From positions 1 through 64,000 of the forward strand of contig CACYPU010000007.1 of the NCBI GenBank assembly GCA_902776365.1: DNA of 64,000 bases, given 5' to 3'. This DNA is from an uncultured Bacteroidota bacterium (GTDB lineage: Bacteria > Bacteroidota > Bacteroidia > Bacteroidales > P3). Below are positions 39,782 to 48,049 of this stretch, one piece after another. Below the pieces are notes generated by a model. That model did not search any database, was not told where the DNA came from, and saw only the letters and a list, made by a program, of their open reading frames with translations. A program made the position numbers and the translations under genes. Each line of letters starts with the position of its first letter. Position 1 is the stretch's first letter.

Positions 39782-41880
39782 TGGAGTTCCATCTCAAATC
39801 CGACTTCGCCCCCATGGGCGACCAACCCGACGCCATCCGCCAACTCGTGGATGGCGTTCGTGCCGGTCAGCGTGCCCAGGTGCTGCAGGGTGTCACCGGC
39901 TCGGGCAAGACATTTACCGTGGCCAACGTCATCCAGCAGCTCCAGCGCCCCACGCTGGTCCTCAGCCATAACAAGACCCTCGCGGCACAGCTCTACGGCG
40001 AGTTCCGCCAGTTCTTCCCCGACAATGCCGTCGAGTACTTCGTCTCCTACTACGACTACTACCAGCCCGAGGCCTACATCGCTGCCACCAACACCTACAT
40101 CGAGAAAGACCTGCAAATCAACGACGAACTCGACAAGCTGCGCCTTCGCGCCTCCAGCGCCCTCCTCTCCGGCCGTCGCGACGTCATAGTGGTCTCCTCC
40201 GTGAGTTGCATCTATGGCATCGGCAACCCCGACGAGTTCAAGAAGGGCACGGTGGAAATCCGCGTCGGCGACCGCCTCCAGCGCGACCAGCTGCTGATGC
40301 GCCTCCTCGACGGTCAGTATGTGCGCAACGAGATTGAATTCACCAACGGCCGCTTCCGCGTCAAAGGCGACACCGTCGATATCTTTCCCTCCTTTGCCGA
40401 CTTCTGCTACCGCGTCTCTTTCTGGGACGACGAGGTGGAGTCGCTCGAGAGCTTCGACCCCATCAGCGGCCAACGCCTCGACCGCTTCGACGAAGTAACC
40501 ATCTATCCCGCCTCCAACTTCCTCACCTCCAAAGACCACCTGCCCGAAATCATCCTGCAGATCCAGCGCGACATGTTCGAACGTCGCGACTACCTCGAGT
40601 CCATCGACAAGCACCTCGAAGCCAAGCGACTCGAAGAGCGTGTCAACTATGACCTCGAGATGATTCAGGAACTGGGTTATTGCTCCGGCATCGAGAACTA
40701 CTCGCGCTACTTCGATGGTCGTAAGCCCGGTACCCGCCCCTTCTGCCTCATCGACTACTTCCCTGACGATTTTCTCCTCGTGGTCGACGAGAGCCATGTC
40801 ACCGTGCCCCAAATCGGAGCCATGTACGGCGGCGACCGCTCCCGCAAGACCAGCCTGGTGGAATATGGTTTCCGCCTGCCGTCAGCACTCGACAACCGAC
40901 CGCTCACCTACGATGAATTCTATGCCCTCACCGGCCAGACTATCTACATCTCCGCCACGCCGGCCGACTACGAGCTCAACGAGGCCGAGGGCATCGTGGT
41001 GGAGCAGGTCATACGTCCCACTGGACTCCTCGACCCCGTCGTCGAGGTACGTCCCGCCGTCAGCCAGGTCGACGACCTCCTCGACGAGATTGAGAACACC
41101 GTCGACAAGAGCGAGCGCGTCCTCGTCACCACCCTCACCAAACGCATGGCAGAGGAACTGACCTCATACCTCATCAACCTGGGAATCAGGAGTAAATATA
41201 TCCATTCCGATGTTGATACCCTCGAGCGTGTGGAGATTATGCGCGACCTCCGCATGGGTGTCTTCGATGTGCTGGTGGGTGTTAACCTCCTGCGCGAAGG
41301 CCTCGACCTCCCCGAGGTCAGCCTCGTGGCCATCCTCGATGCCGACAAGGAGGGTTTCCTCCGCAGCGACCGCGCCCTCATCCAGACCATCGGCCGTGCC
41401 GCCCGCAACGTGCATAGCAAGGCCATCCTCTATGGCGACACCATCACGGGCTCCATGCAGCGCGCCATCGACATCACCAACCGCCACCGCGAGAAGCAGA
41501 TACGCTACAATATGGAGCACGGCATCGTGCCCAAACAAATCGTCAAGTCCACCGACGCCATCCTCGGCACCACCGGCATCATAGAACATGCCGCCGAGAT
41601 GCGTACCGCTAATGATAAAGACCCCGTCGCTATCTATAAGGAGGACACGATGCCGCAGGCCGCCGAACCCCGTGCCCCCTACGGCGAGGAGGAAAGCACT
41701 AAACACTTAACACTAAACACAGAACACTTCCTCTCCCTCACCAAAGACCAGCTCCGCAAAGAAATCCGCGAGCGTCAGCGCAAGATGCAGCTCGCCGCCA
41801 AGGAGCTCGACTTCCTCGCCGCCGCCAAATACCGCGACGAAATCAAAGTACTACAGACACTCCTCGACACCGCCCGATGA
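39781..41880 (+). CDS. uvrB: excinuclease ABC subunit B
   Basis: 699 residues. Walker A is LQGVTGSGKTFTVANVIQ near residue 40. The beta-hairpin region is EYFVSYYDYYQPEAYIA. LLVVDESHVTVPQIGAMYGG carries the helicase DExH motif, VGVNLLREGLDLPEVSLVAI motif V and QTIGRAARN motif VI. A C-terminal UVR motif (LRKEIRERQRKMQLAAKELD) completes it. It acts with UvrA and UvrC in nucleotide excision repair. Residues about 640-650 (STKHLTLNTEHFLSL), between helicase and UVR motif, are encoded by a repeat array. The next gene overlaps by 4 bp. Confidence 0.97.
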   Translation: MEFHLKSDFAPMGDQPDAIRQLVDGVRAGQRAQVLQGVTGSGKTFTVANVIQQLQRPTLVLSHNKTLAAQLYGEFRQFFPDNAVEYFVSYYDYYQPEAYIAATNTYIEKDLQINDELDKLRLRASSALLSGRRDVIVVSSVSCIYGIGNPDEFKKGTVEIRVGDRLQRDQLLMRLLDGQYVRNEIEFTNGRFRVKGDTVDIFPSFADFCYRVSFWDDEVESLESFDPISGQRLDRFDEVTIYPASNFLTSKDHLPEIILQIQRDMFERRDYLESIDKHLEAKRLEERVNYDLEMIQELGYCSGIENYSRYFDGRKPGTRPFCLIDYFPDDFLLVVDESHVTVPQIGAMYGGDRSRKTSLVEYGFRLPSALDNRPLTYDEFYALTGQTIYISATPADYELNEAEGIVVEQVIRPTGLLDPVVEVRPAVSQVDDLLDEIENTVDKSERVLVTTLTKRMAEELTSYLINLGIRSKYIHSDVDTLERVEIMRDLRMGVFDVLVGVNLLREGLDLPEVSLVAILDADKEGFLRSDRALIQTIGRAARNVHSKAILYGDTITGSMQRAIDITNRHREKQIRYNMEHGIVPKQIVKSTDAILGTTGIIEHAAEMRTANDKDPVAIYKEDTMPQAAEPRAPYGEEESTKHLTLNTEHFLSLTKDQLRKEIRERQRKMQLAAKELDFLAAAKYRDEIKVLQTLLDTAR
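41697..41730. repeat. ACTAAACAC array inside uvrB
   Basis: ACTAAACACTTAACACTAAA-like units, in frame between the helicase core and UVR motif. Confidence 0.75.
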
Positions 41881-43490
41881 AACAGATACAGATTGACCTT
41901 ACGCCTGAAGAGTATGCTTCCGAGACCGCCGTCCGCCGTGCGGTGGCGCAAGCCTTGGGTGTGCGTGAAGAGGAACTGCAACCATATCGCATCACGCGCC
42001 GCAGCATCGACTGCCGCCGCCGTCAGGTACTCTACCACTGTGTGGTAGAAGTGGGTAGTGGGGAGTTTGTAGTGTGTAGCACATGTGGACCAATGCTATC
42101 CACTACCCACTATCCACTATCCACTAAAAAAATCCTCATCATCGGTGCCGGTCCCGCCGGCCTCTTCGCCGCTCTCCGGGCGCTGCAGCTGGGCATGAAG
42201 CCTATCATCGTCGAGCGCGGCAAGCCTGTGGAGGAGCGCAAGAAAGACATCGTCTCCCTGGTACGCACCAAGGAGGTGAATCCCGACAGCAACTGGTGCT
42301 TCGGCGAAGGCGGTGCCGGAACCTACAGCGACGGCAAACTCTATACTCGCTCCACCAAGCGTGGCGATGTGTCACAGGTGCTGCGCCTCTTCGTCGAGCA
42401 TGGCGCCGACCCCGACATCATGGTCGATGTCCACGCACATATAGGCACCGACCGCCTGCCAGCCATCATCGCCAGCATGCGCAAGACCATCATGGACGCC
42501 GGCGGCGAATATCATTTCAATACCCGCGTCACCGACCTCATCGTCAAGGATGGCCGTGTCCGTGGCGTGATGGTACATCCCAGCACTCCCCAGCACTCCT
42601 CGGCACTCCCCAGCACTCCCAACGAAATCACTGCAGACGCAGTGATTCTCGCCACTGGTCACTCCGCCCGCGACATCTACTCCCTCTTCGCCCACCGCGG
42701 ATGGCTCCTCGAGGCCAAGCCCTTCGCCCTCGGCGTCCGCGTCGAGCACCCGCAGGAACTCATCAACGAGATACAATACCACGGCAAGAACTACTCCCCC
42801 CTGCTGCCCCCCGCCACCTACAGCCTCACCACCCAAGTCTACTCAGCCACTCAGCACGGAGTGTTCTCCTTCTGCATGTGTCCCGGCGGTGTCATTGTCC
42901 CCGCCGCCACAGCCTCCGGCCAGCAGGTGGTCAACGGCATGAGCAACGCCGCCCGCAACTCAGGCTTCGCCAACAGCGGCATCGCCGTGACGGTAGGCAT
43001 CGAGGATGTGTCACCTCTCACCTCTCACCTCTCACCTCTCACCTTGCTGGATTTCCAAAAATCTGTTGAGCAGCGCGCCTTCGAGGCTGCCGGCAACACC
43101 ATTGACGCCCCCTCCCAGTGCCTCGTCGACTTCCTCCGCCGCAAGCCCTCTTCGCGACTCAACAAAAGCAACTACATGGGACATTGTGTCTCGGCACCGC
43201 TACACGAGATTCTTCCACCCTTCGTGGTGGACTGTCTGATACAAGGCTTCAAGGATTTCGACCGCAAGATGCATGGCTTCATCACCGAGGAGGCCTCCCT
43301 GCTGGCTGTCGAGAGCCGCACCTCGTCGCCCGTACGCATCCCCCGCGACAAGGAGACCCTCCAGCATCCCCAACTCGCCGGGCTCTACCCCTGCGGCGAG
43401 GGCGCCGGCTACGCTGGCGGTATCGTCTCCTCAGCCCTCGACGGCATCCGCTGTGTCGAAGCTATCGGCAGGCAGTACTCCCGTCAATAA
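41877..43490 (+). CDS. FAD-dependent oxidoreductase (COG2509)
   Basis: 537 residues. A short N-terminal domain (residues 1-75) precedes the Rossmann FAD motif KILIIGAGPAGLFAALRAL. WCFGEGGAGTYSDGKLYTRS, ILATGHSARDIYSL and the C-terminal YPCGEGAGYAGGIVSSALDG are hallmarks of the COG2509 flavoproteins, whose reaction is unknown. Three repeat arrays are translated: between the N-terminal and FAD domains (LSTTHYPLST), near residue 238 (PSTPQHSSALPSTPNE) and near residue 380 (SPLTSHLSPLTL). It overlaps uvrB by 4 bp and its last 29 bp overlap the convergent sulfatase gene. Confidence 0.9.
   Translation: MKQIQIDLTPEEYASETAVRRAVAQALGVREEELQPYRITRRSIDCRRRQVLYHCVVEVGSGEFVVCSTCGPMLSTTHYPLSTKKILIIGAGPAGLFAALRALQLGMKPIIVERGKPVEERKKDIVSLVRTKEVNPDSNWCFGEGGAGTYSDGKLYTRSTKRGDVSQVLRLFVEHGADPDIMVDVHAHIGTDRLPAIIASMRKTIMDAGGEYHFNTRVTDLIVKDGRVRGVMVHPSTPQHSSALPSTPNEITADAVILATGHSARDIYSLFAHRGWLLEAKPFALGVRVEHPQELINEIQYHGKNYSPLLPPATYSLTTQVYSATQHGVFSFCMCPGGVIVPAATASGQQVVNGMSNAARNSGFANSGIAVTVGIEDVSPLTSHLSPLTLLDFQKSVEQRAFEAAGNTIDAPSQCLVDFLRRKPSSRLNKSNYMGHCVSAPLHEILPPFVVDCLIQGFKDFDRKMHGFITEEASLLAVESRTSSPVRIPRDKETLQHPQLAGLYPCGEGAGYAGGIVSSALDGIRCVEAIGRQYSRQ
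42051..42126. repeat. inverted pair of GTGGGTA / ATCCACT arrays
   Basis: GTGGGTAGTGGGGAG-type units (42051-42079), about 17 bp containing CACATGTG, then CTATCCACTACCCAC-type units (42097-42126) that are the inverted complement. In frame. Confidence 0.8.
42580..42620. repeat. 10-bp CAGCACTCCC array
   Basis: Four units of CAGCACTCCC with small changes, in frame in the COG2509 gene. Confidence 0.85.
43012..43045. repeat. CACCTCT array
   Basis: Four perfect 7-bp units plus a partial one, in frame in the COG2509 gene. Confidence 0.85.
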
Positions 43491-45387
43491 GCATATTCTG
43501 GCTTGTCTGCGTCATGCCCATGGCATAGCGCCGCAGCGCTTCGGCCCGCTCAGGCAGACTGTCGATGAGGTCGACAGTGGATTGCTCCTTGTAGCGGTAG
43601 AGGCTGGCATTCTGTGCTTTGGCGCGGTAGATGTATAGCAGCTCGCCATCGACACAGCCTATCTTGTCGTCGGCGCTGAAATAGGCATAGGGACGCGTCT
43701 TGCGCATCAAGTCGACACCCAGCATCGCCTCCGGCGCCTCGAGGCCCAAAAAGCCCAGCAGGGTGGGGGCGATGTCTATCTGCAGAGCCAGACGGTCGAC
43801 AAAACGGGGCTCTATCCGGCGCGGCGCATAGAAAAGGAGCGGCGCATGGTTGTGCGACAGCGCCATGTCGTACACGGGCTTGAGGAAGAGCCCGTGGTCG
43901 GCCACGAAGACAAAAAGGGTGTTGTCGAACCACGGCTTCGTCGCCGCCACCCGCATGAACTGGCCGATGGACCAGTCGGCATACTCCGTCATCTTTTCCG
44001 CCATCTCGCTGTGGTGCGGGACGAAGTCGATGTCGTCGGGCAGGTAGAAGGGGCTGTGGTCGCTGCAGGTCATGCAGCAGGCGAAGAACGGCCCGCGGCG
44101 CGAGATGCTGTCGCAGTGCTCTATCACGTGGGCGAACATCGCATGGTCGGGCAACCCCCAGGTGCTCTTCGACTCCTTCTGGGGATAGCTGTGCTCGCCC
44201 ACCACAAGGTCGAAGCCGTTCTGGTACATGAAGCCTTGCATGTTGTCGTAGTTCTCGTCGTAGCCCACGAAGAAGGCGGTGTGGTAGCCTGCCGCGCCGA
44301 GGGCCTGCGGCAGTCCGCACACGTAGGGCATGGGGGTGTTCCTCATCGTCTGGCGCGCCAGGATGGCGGGCTGCGAGTAGAGGGTGGAATAGATGCCGTT
44401 ATGCGTATGGATGCCGGAGGTATAGGCTTCGCGGAAGGTCAGCGCGCCGCGCATCAGGCTGTCGAGATGCGGCGTCAGGCTCTCCGCCTCTCCCCATAGC
44501 GAGGTCTTGGCGGCACTCATCGACTCCATGATGACCACCACCACATTCATCCCCTCACACTGATTACTGAATACTGAACACTGAACACTGTCTACTTCCC
44601 ACTCCCTCTGCTCGCGCCACACCGCCGCAGCCTCCTCGCTGTCAATGAGGTTGACGGGGCGGTTCGAGTCCTTGCCCGACTCCTGGATGCTCTTGAAGAA
44701 GGAGAACACCGGGTTGATGCCTATCTGGTTCAGGAACGGGTTGTTGCTGAAATAGGCTGTGCCTATGCGTAGGGGGAATTTCGTCAGCGTGCCCCTCATC
44801 CCGAGGAACAGCAGCCCCACCAGCAGCACCGCCACCGGGATGCTCCACCGGTATGGAAAATCTGTTATCTGTAAATTGTTAATTGTTAATTTATAAATCC
44901 ATCTCCCCAGCAGCCACCACCCCACCATCATGGCGATATAGGCCAGCAGGTAGAGCAGGTACAGCGGCTCGCCGAGGATGGAACCCGCCATAGTGCCGAA
45001 GGTGTCGAACCACCCCAGCGCCGCTACGTCGATATGGGTGAAGAAGCCGCAGAAATAGGGTATGTCGGCAGCACAGCCGAAGAAGGCCACCGTGTAGAGC
45101 ACCATCACCAGATAGTGTATCGTGGCATAATACCACCTTCGGCGGATGCGCCCCATCTCGCCGATGATGAGCAGCAGCAGCGGCAGCGCGAGGAGATAGG
45201 TGCTCACCGCTGTGTCGAAACGGAACCCGTTCCACAGCGCATGGAGGTATTGCCCTCCGAAGTCGTCGGGCCCTTCGGTCTGCGCACAGTAGGCCACCGT
45301 CTCGGCAATCCGGAACAGCGTGAAAAACACTATCCCTGACAAATAGATACAAATCAGGTAGTTGAACCTGGCATTGCGTTTTATCAT
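43462..45387 (-). CDS. LtaS-like membrane sulfatase/phosphoglycerol transferase
   Basis: 641 residues. Five membrane helices (residues 1-215) are followed by an external sulfatase domain: VVVIMESMSAAKTSLWGEAE, AYTSGIHTHNGIYSTLYSQP with the likely catalytic threonine, TCSDHSPFYLPDDID and VFVADHGLFL plus SHNHAPLLFYAP for metal binding. This is the LTA-synthase family; in Gram-negative bacteria members transfer phosphoethanolamine or phosphoglycerol to envelope glycans or lipids. Two repeat arrays are translated (LTINNLQI after helix 5 and VQCSVFSNQCEG before the catalytic domain). The promoter is so close that the mRNA may be leaderless. Confidence 0.88.
   Translation of the reverse strand: MIKRNARFNYLICIYLSGIVFFTLFRIAETVAYCAQTEGPDDFGGQYLHALWNGFRFDTAVSTYLLALPLLLLIIGEMGRIRRRWYYATIHYLVMVLYTVAFFGCAADIPYFCGFFTHIDVAALGWFDTFGTMAGSILGEPLYLLYLLAYIAMMVGWWLLGRWIYKLTINNLQITDFPYRWSIPVAVLLVGLLFLGMRGTLTKFPLRIGTAYFSNNPFLNQIGINPVFSFFKSIQESGKDSNRPVNLIDSEEAAAVWREQREWEVDSVQCSVFSNQCEGMNVVVVIMESMSAAKTSLWGEAESLTPHLDSLMRGALTFREAYTSGIHTHNGIYSTLYSQPAILARQTMRNTPMPYVCGLPQALGAAGYHTAFFVGYDENYDNMQGFMYQNGFDLVVGEHSYPQKESKSTWGLPDHAMFAHVIEHCDSISRRGPFFACCMTCSDHSPFYLPDDIDFVPHHSEMAEKMTEYADWSIGQFMRVAATKPWFDNTLFVFVADHGLFLKPVYDMALSHNHAPLLFYAPRRIEPRFVDRLALQIDIAPTLLGFLGLEAPEAMLGVDLMRKTRPYAYFSADDKIGCVDGELLYIYRAKAQNASLYRYKEQSTVDLIDSLPERAEALRRYAMGMTQTSQNMLIDGSTACR
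44558..44592. repeat. ACTGAAC array in the sulfatase gene
   Basis: ACTGATTACTGAATACTGAA-like 7- to 8-bp units at the start of the catalytic domain. Confidence 0.75.
44859..44896. repeat. ATTGTTA array in the sulfatase gene
   Basis: TCTGTTATCTGTAAATTGTT-like units after the last membrane helix. Confidence 0.7.
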
Positions 45388-45392
45388 GAGTG

Positions 45393-45400
45393 CAAAGATA
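45393..45400 (-). promoter_or_regulatory. -7 box only 5 bp from the sulfatase start codon
   Basis: The minus strand reads TATCTTTG, CACTC, then ATG. Transcription would begin at or within a few bases of the start codon. Confidence 0.6.
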
Positions 45401-45411
45401 CGAAAAAAATA

Positions 45412-46206
45412 CTAATTCCCGTCGTCACCTCCCCCTTTTCCCCCACCTCCGCCGGCTCCATTCCTCTCTGTGCCAGGATTCTCATAGCTCTCATTGTTCT
45501 CATGGTTTTCATCATACTCATCACTCTCATTTGTCCTTTCACTCCCTTTCACTCCTTTCTCACTCCTTGTCACTCCCATAAAATTGATATATACGCTCTC
45601 CGAGCACCTCCCCGCGTTGTCCTGCACGAAGCCGTAGAGGTGCACCTCCTCGCCCTCCCAGTGCGTCGGCAGCCCCAAGGTGATGCTCCCCATCCGTCGG
45701 TACACCGGCAGCGACAGTACCGCCTCGCAGTGCGCCGCATTCACCGCCGCCACGAACACCTTGTCGTTTCCGTTGCAGTTCCTATGCTCGGGATTCTTCT
45801 CGAAGGCAATCACCAATTCATCACTCGTCATTCCACATTCCACATGAGTGAACCCCACCGGCGCCACCGGCCCCTCGCTCAGCTTCAGATTCGGGTAGTC
45901 GACGACGAGGTTCTCGCCATCCCACGCCAGACAACTGTTGTTAATCATCTGGAAATAATTGTATTCCGTCTTGTGCGCCTTCTGCGCCGACTGCTTCAGG
46001 CCTATCTGCAGGATATCCCTTAGGCGGGCGGCGAAAGCCACCGACGCCTTGAAGCGCCCCCGCTGCTCCAGCTGCTTCTCGCTCTTCGCGTCGTGGAACT
46101 CCTCGGCCGCCGCCCGCACGACCCACTGCCCACGCCACTGGTACCCAACCACTTTACCGACCTTCCCTTGGTACGGCCCATTGATTCCTCCTAATTGCTT
46201 TCCCAT
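45412..46206 (-). CDS. DUF6266-family protein with repeat-derived tail
   Basis: 264 residues. MGKQLGGINGPYQGKVGKVV, then GYQWRGQWVVRA is the DUF6266 start, a Bacteroidetes family of unknown function without a signal peptide. The folded part runs to about residue 210 (ESVYINFMGV). The remaining 54 residues (SEKGVKGSERTNESDEYDEN and on, ending GGGGGKGGGDDGN) are low-complexity and encoded by a run of degenerate repeats (45478-45577) plus a glycine/proline-type stretch, so the tail seems to have been acquired through repeat growth. Confidence 0.8.
   Translation of the reverse strand: MGKQLGGINGPYQGKVGKVVGYQWRGQWVVRAAAEEFHDAKSEKQLEQRGRFKASVAFAARLRDILQIGLKQSAQKAHKTEYNYFQMINNSCLAWDGENLVVDYPNLKLSEGPVAPVGFTHVECGMTSDELVIAFEKNPEHRNCNGNDKVFVAAVNAAHCEAVLSLPVYRRMGSITLGLPTHWEGEEVHLYGFVQDNAGRCSESVYINFMGVTRSEKGVKGSERTNESDEYDENHENNESYENPGTERNGAGGGGGKGGGDDGN
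45478..45577. repeat. long CTCATTG/CACTCCC array in the DUF6266 tail
   Basis: TCTCATTGTTCTCATGG-type units grade into TTTCACTCCC-type units over 100 bp, in frame. Confidence 0.75.
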
Positions 46207-46212
46207 TTCTTG

Positions 46213-46304
46213 TAATGTTTAATGGTTAACGGTTAATGTTTAACGATTTAACATGGCTTGCGGCAGCCCCGTTAACCTTTAATCATTAAACTTTAACCTT
46301 TATC
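46213..46304. repeat. inverted pair of GGTTAA / TTTAACC arrays
   Basis: AATGTTTAATGGTTAACGG-like units (46213-46252), a GC-rich centre (TGGCTTGCGGCAGCCCCG) and AACCTTTAATCATTAAAC-like units (46271-46304). It is the leader of the DUF6266 gene. The rest of the gap to 46500 is AT-rich and holds the terminator. Confidence 0.75.
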
Positions 46305-46426
46305 ATAACGTTATTCTCTTCTTATTATTGTTTACTAAAATAAAATTTAACAAAAAAAGGATAAAAAGAAGAGTAAAAGAAGATTAGAAGAGGATATTAG
46401 AAATTAGCCAGTTAGAGATACAAAAA

Positions 46427-46460
46427 AAGCAGCCGATTTTCGTCGGCTGCTTGATTTTTT
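46427..46460. terminator. bidirectional terminator
   Basis: AAGCAGCCGA (46427-46436) pairs with TCGGCTGCTT (46443-46452). An A run precedes it and a T run follows. Confidence 0.85.
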
Positions 46461-46500
46461 TTGTCTCGCCCTTGTTGGTGGATTTGTTTTTGATGGCCTT

Positions 46501-46781
46501 CTATTCTGCTAGTGGATGGTAGGTGATATTGTTGCTACTGGTGCCGCCGTAGGTGATGGTTGTGTCCTCTGGATGGTAGGTGAACTCTATCGGTGCATCG
46601 GAAAAGTCAAAGTGCTGGTATCCGTGGAGGATGCCTTTCATTGTGGCGGTGGAGAGGATGGGACTCTTTTCGTATTGGGATAGATAATCTGCTTGATTAT
46701 AGCTATGGGGTCTGTAGGGTATCCTCTGCTGCAACGCAACAGCATATCATCGGCGAGGGATTTGATGATGTGGTGTTGCAT
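46501..46781 (-). pseudogene. frameshifted relative of the neighbouring small secreted proteins
   Basis: The ATG at 46781 opens MQHHIIKSLADDMLLRCSRG, which matches the start of the gene at 48031 (MQHHILKPLATIALGAMLL). This frame then runs to an early stop after VPSSPPPQ. A second frame from about 46746 to the stop at 46501 encodes ILHGYQHFDFSDAPIEFTYH, then PEDTTITYGGTSSNNITYHP, like the end of a small secreted beta protein, but has no ATG near its start. A short deletion inside the signal-peptide region plus a frameshift explains both. Confidence 0.5.
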
Positions 46782-46792
46782 GTTTTGTTATA

Positions 46793-47407
46793 TTACTCCG
46801 TCTCTTTGTGGTAGGCGTAAACGCCTGCCTGTAAGGGGTGGATGTACACCGGCGTGTCATCGCGCTCATTCCTCACCTTATTGGCAATCATTATGTCGCC
46901 CACGGTGCACATAAGCACAATTGCGCCAAGAAAGGTTGCAAGGAAGCAGTTAAGGCATAAGCCAACAACCAACAACACGGCAGCGAAGATGAGGTCGGGA
47001 ATAATAAGTCCGCGCACGTATTCACGCTTGGTAAGCAGCTCGCCATCAATGTGGCATTGAAACAAGAGCCCGCCGCCAGCCATGCCGAAACGCATACGGC
47101 TCATCGGCAGTCCCGACATTGCGCACCATGCGATGCCATGGAACAGTTCGAAGAGGAATATGAGAAGGAAACATGATACCAACATCCCAACAGCGAGCAC
47201 AAGCCAGAAACGGAGCGAGGTGAATTGTTCCATTATTACTTCTTTCCATAGGAGGAAGTGGCCGATGGCAGCAACGGCCATCAGCGGTAGTCCCATGAGA
47301 AGGGTGACGATGTTGAGACTTACGGCGTTCACGGTTTTCTCCACGGCCACGTACCCTTCTCTTTCCGGCAGTACAGGCTGTTGATCTTTTTCTTGAATTA
47401 TTTTCAT
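46793..47407 (-). CDS. DUF3267-family membrane protein
   Basis: 204 residues with four membrane helices. LLIFLFELFHGIAWCAMSGL near residue 85 sits where DUF3267 members have an 'E..H' zinc-peptidase-like motif (here ELFHG). LLTKREYVRGLIIPDLIFAA and the late GDIMIANKVRNERDDTPVYI are further family hallmarks. Family members are putative membrane metallopeptidases; catalysis here is unproven. It lies 11 bp upstream of the pseudogene on the same strand. Confidence 0.7.
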   Translation of the reverse strand: MKIIQEKDQQPVLPEREGYVAVEKTVNAVSLNIVTLLMGLPLMAVAAIGHFLLWKEVIMEQFTSLRFWLVLAVGMLVSCFLLIFLFELFHGIAWCAMSGLPMSRMRFGMAGGGLLFQCHIDGELLTKREYVRGLIIPDLIFAAVLLVVGLCLNCFLATFLGAIVLMCTVGDIMIANKVRNERDDTPVYIHPLQAGVYAYHKETE

Positions 47408-47536
47408 TGTTGATTGTTTTTTAGTTGTTGTACATTTCGGGTTGTTCTACTATAATAAACGCACAAAGGGGGGTAAATATTACAGATTGTTGAAAATAAC
47501 ATCCCACCCCGCCACAAGAAACTTGAAGTTGATTGT

Positions 47537-48031
47537 CTATCTGCGGTGGTAGGTGTACGTGTAGGTAAGAATTCCGGAACCTATATGGCTTTCAAAAGGC
47601 TTGTCCACAATATAGACAAGAGTGTTTCCGTCCAACTGGTCGATTCTCCAAGTCTCGCTGCCACCGGATGGCGACATGACCTTCACTGAGTCTGTCTCTG
47701 CGGAGAGAACCCATGTGAGGTCATAGCTCTTAAACTTCATTGCGCAGCTGTCGCCGTCTCTGTACACACGGCCGCTTTCAATGTCTCTGGCCATCATTGT
47801 CATGCTTCCGTCAGCGTTGATGGTCATGTCTTTGCGCTCGGACTCCTTTTCGTCCTGCGCCGAACTGTCGTGGAATGGAGCGGGGTCATCCCAATGGATG
47901 GCCACAGCCGATTTGACATACTGCCAACTGCCGACAAGTTCATGCTCTCCTTTCGGCATCGGACGGAAAGATGTCAGCAGCATCGCGCCCAAAGCGATGG
48001 TGGCGAGGGGTTTGAGGATGTGGTGTTGCAT
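47537..48031 (-). CDS. small secreted lipocalin-like protein
   Basis: 164 residues. MQHHILKPLATIALGAMLLT is the signal peptide, shared in sequence with its neighbours. HELVGSWQYVKSAVAIHWDD at the mature start, then RKDMTINADGSMTMMARDIE and LTWVLSAETDSVKVMSPSGG suggest a lipocalin-like beta-barrel. No exact family. It is in a cluster of four genes with related 5' ends. Confidence 0.7.
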   Translation of the reverse strand: MQHHILKPLATIALGAMLLTSFRPMPKGEHELVGSWQYVKSAVAIHWDDPAPFHDSSAQDEKESERKDMTINADGSMTMMARDIESGRVYRDGDSCAMKFKSYDLTWVLSAETDSVKVMSPSGGSETWRIDQLDGNTLVYIVDKPFESHIGSGILTYTYTYHRR

Positions 48032-48049
48032 ATTGGATGTTTTAAAATG

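Noticed and set aside
42580-43045. Regular repeats that might be read as a CRISPR array
   Set aside because: The period is 7-10 bp with no unique spacers and the repeats are translated in frame; there are no cas genes in the window.
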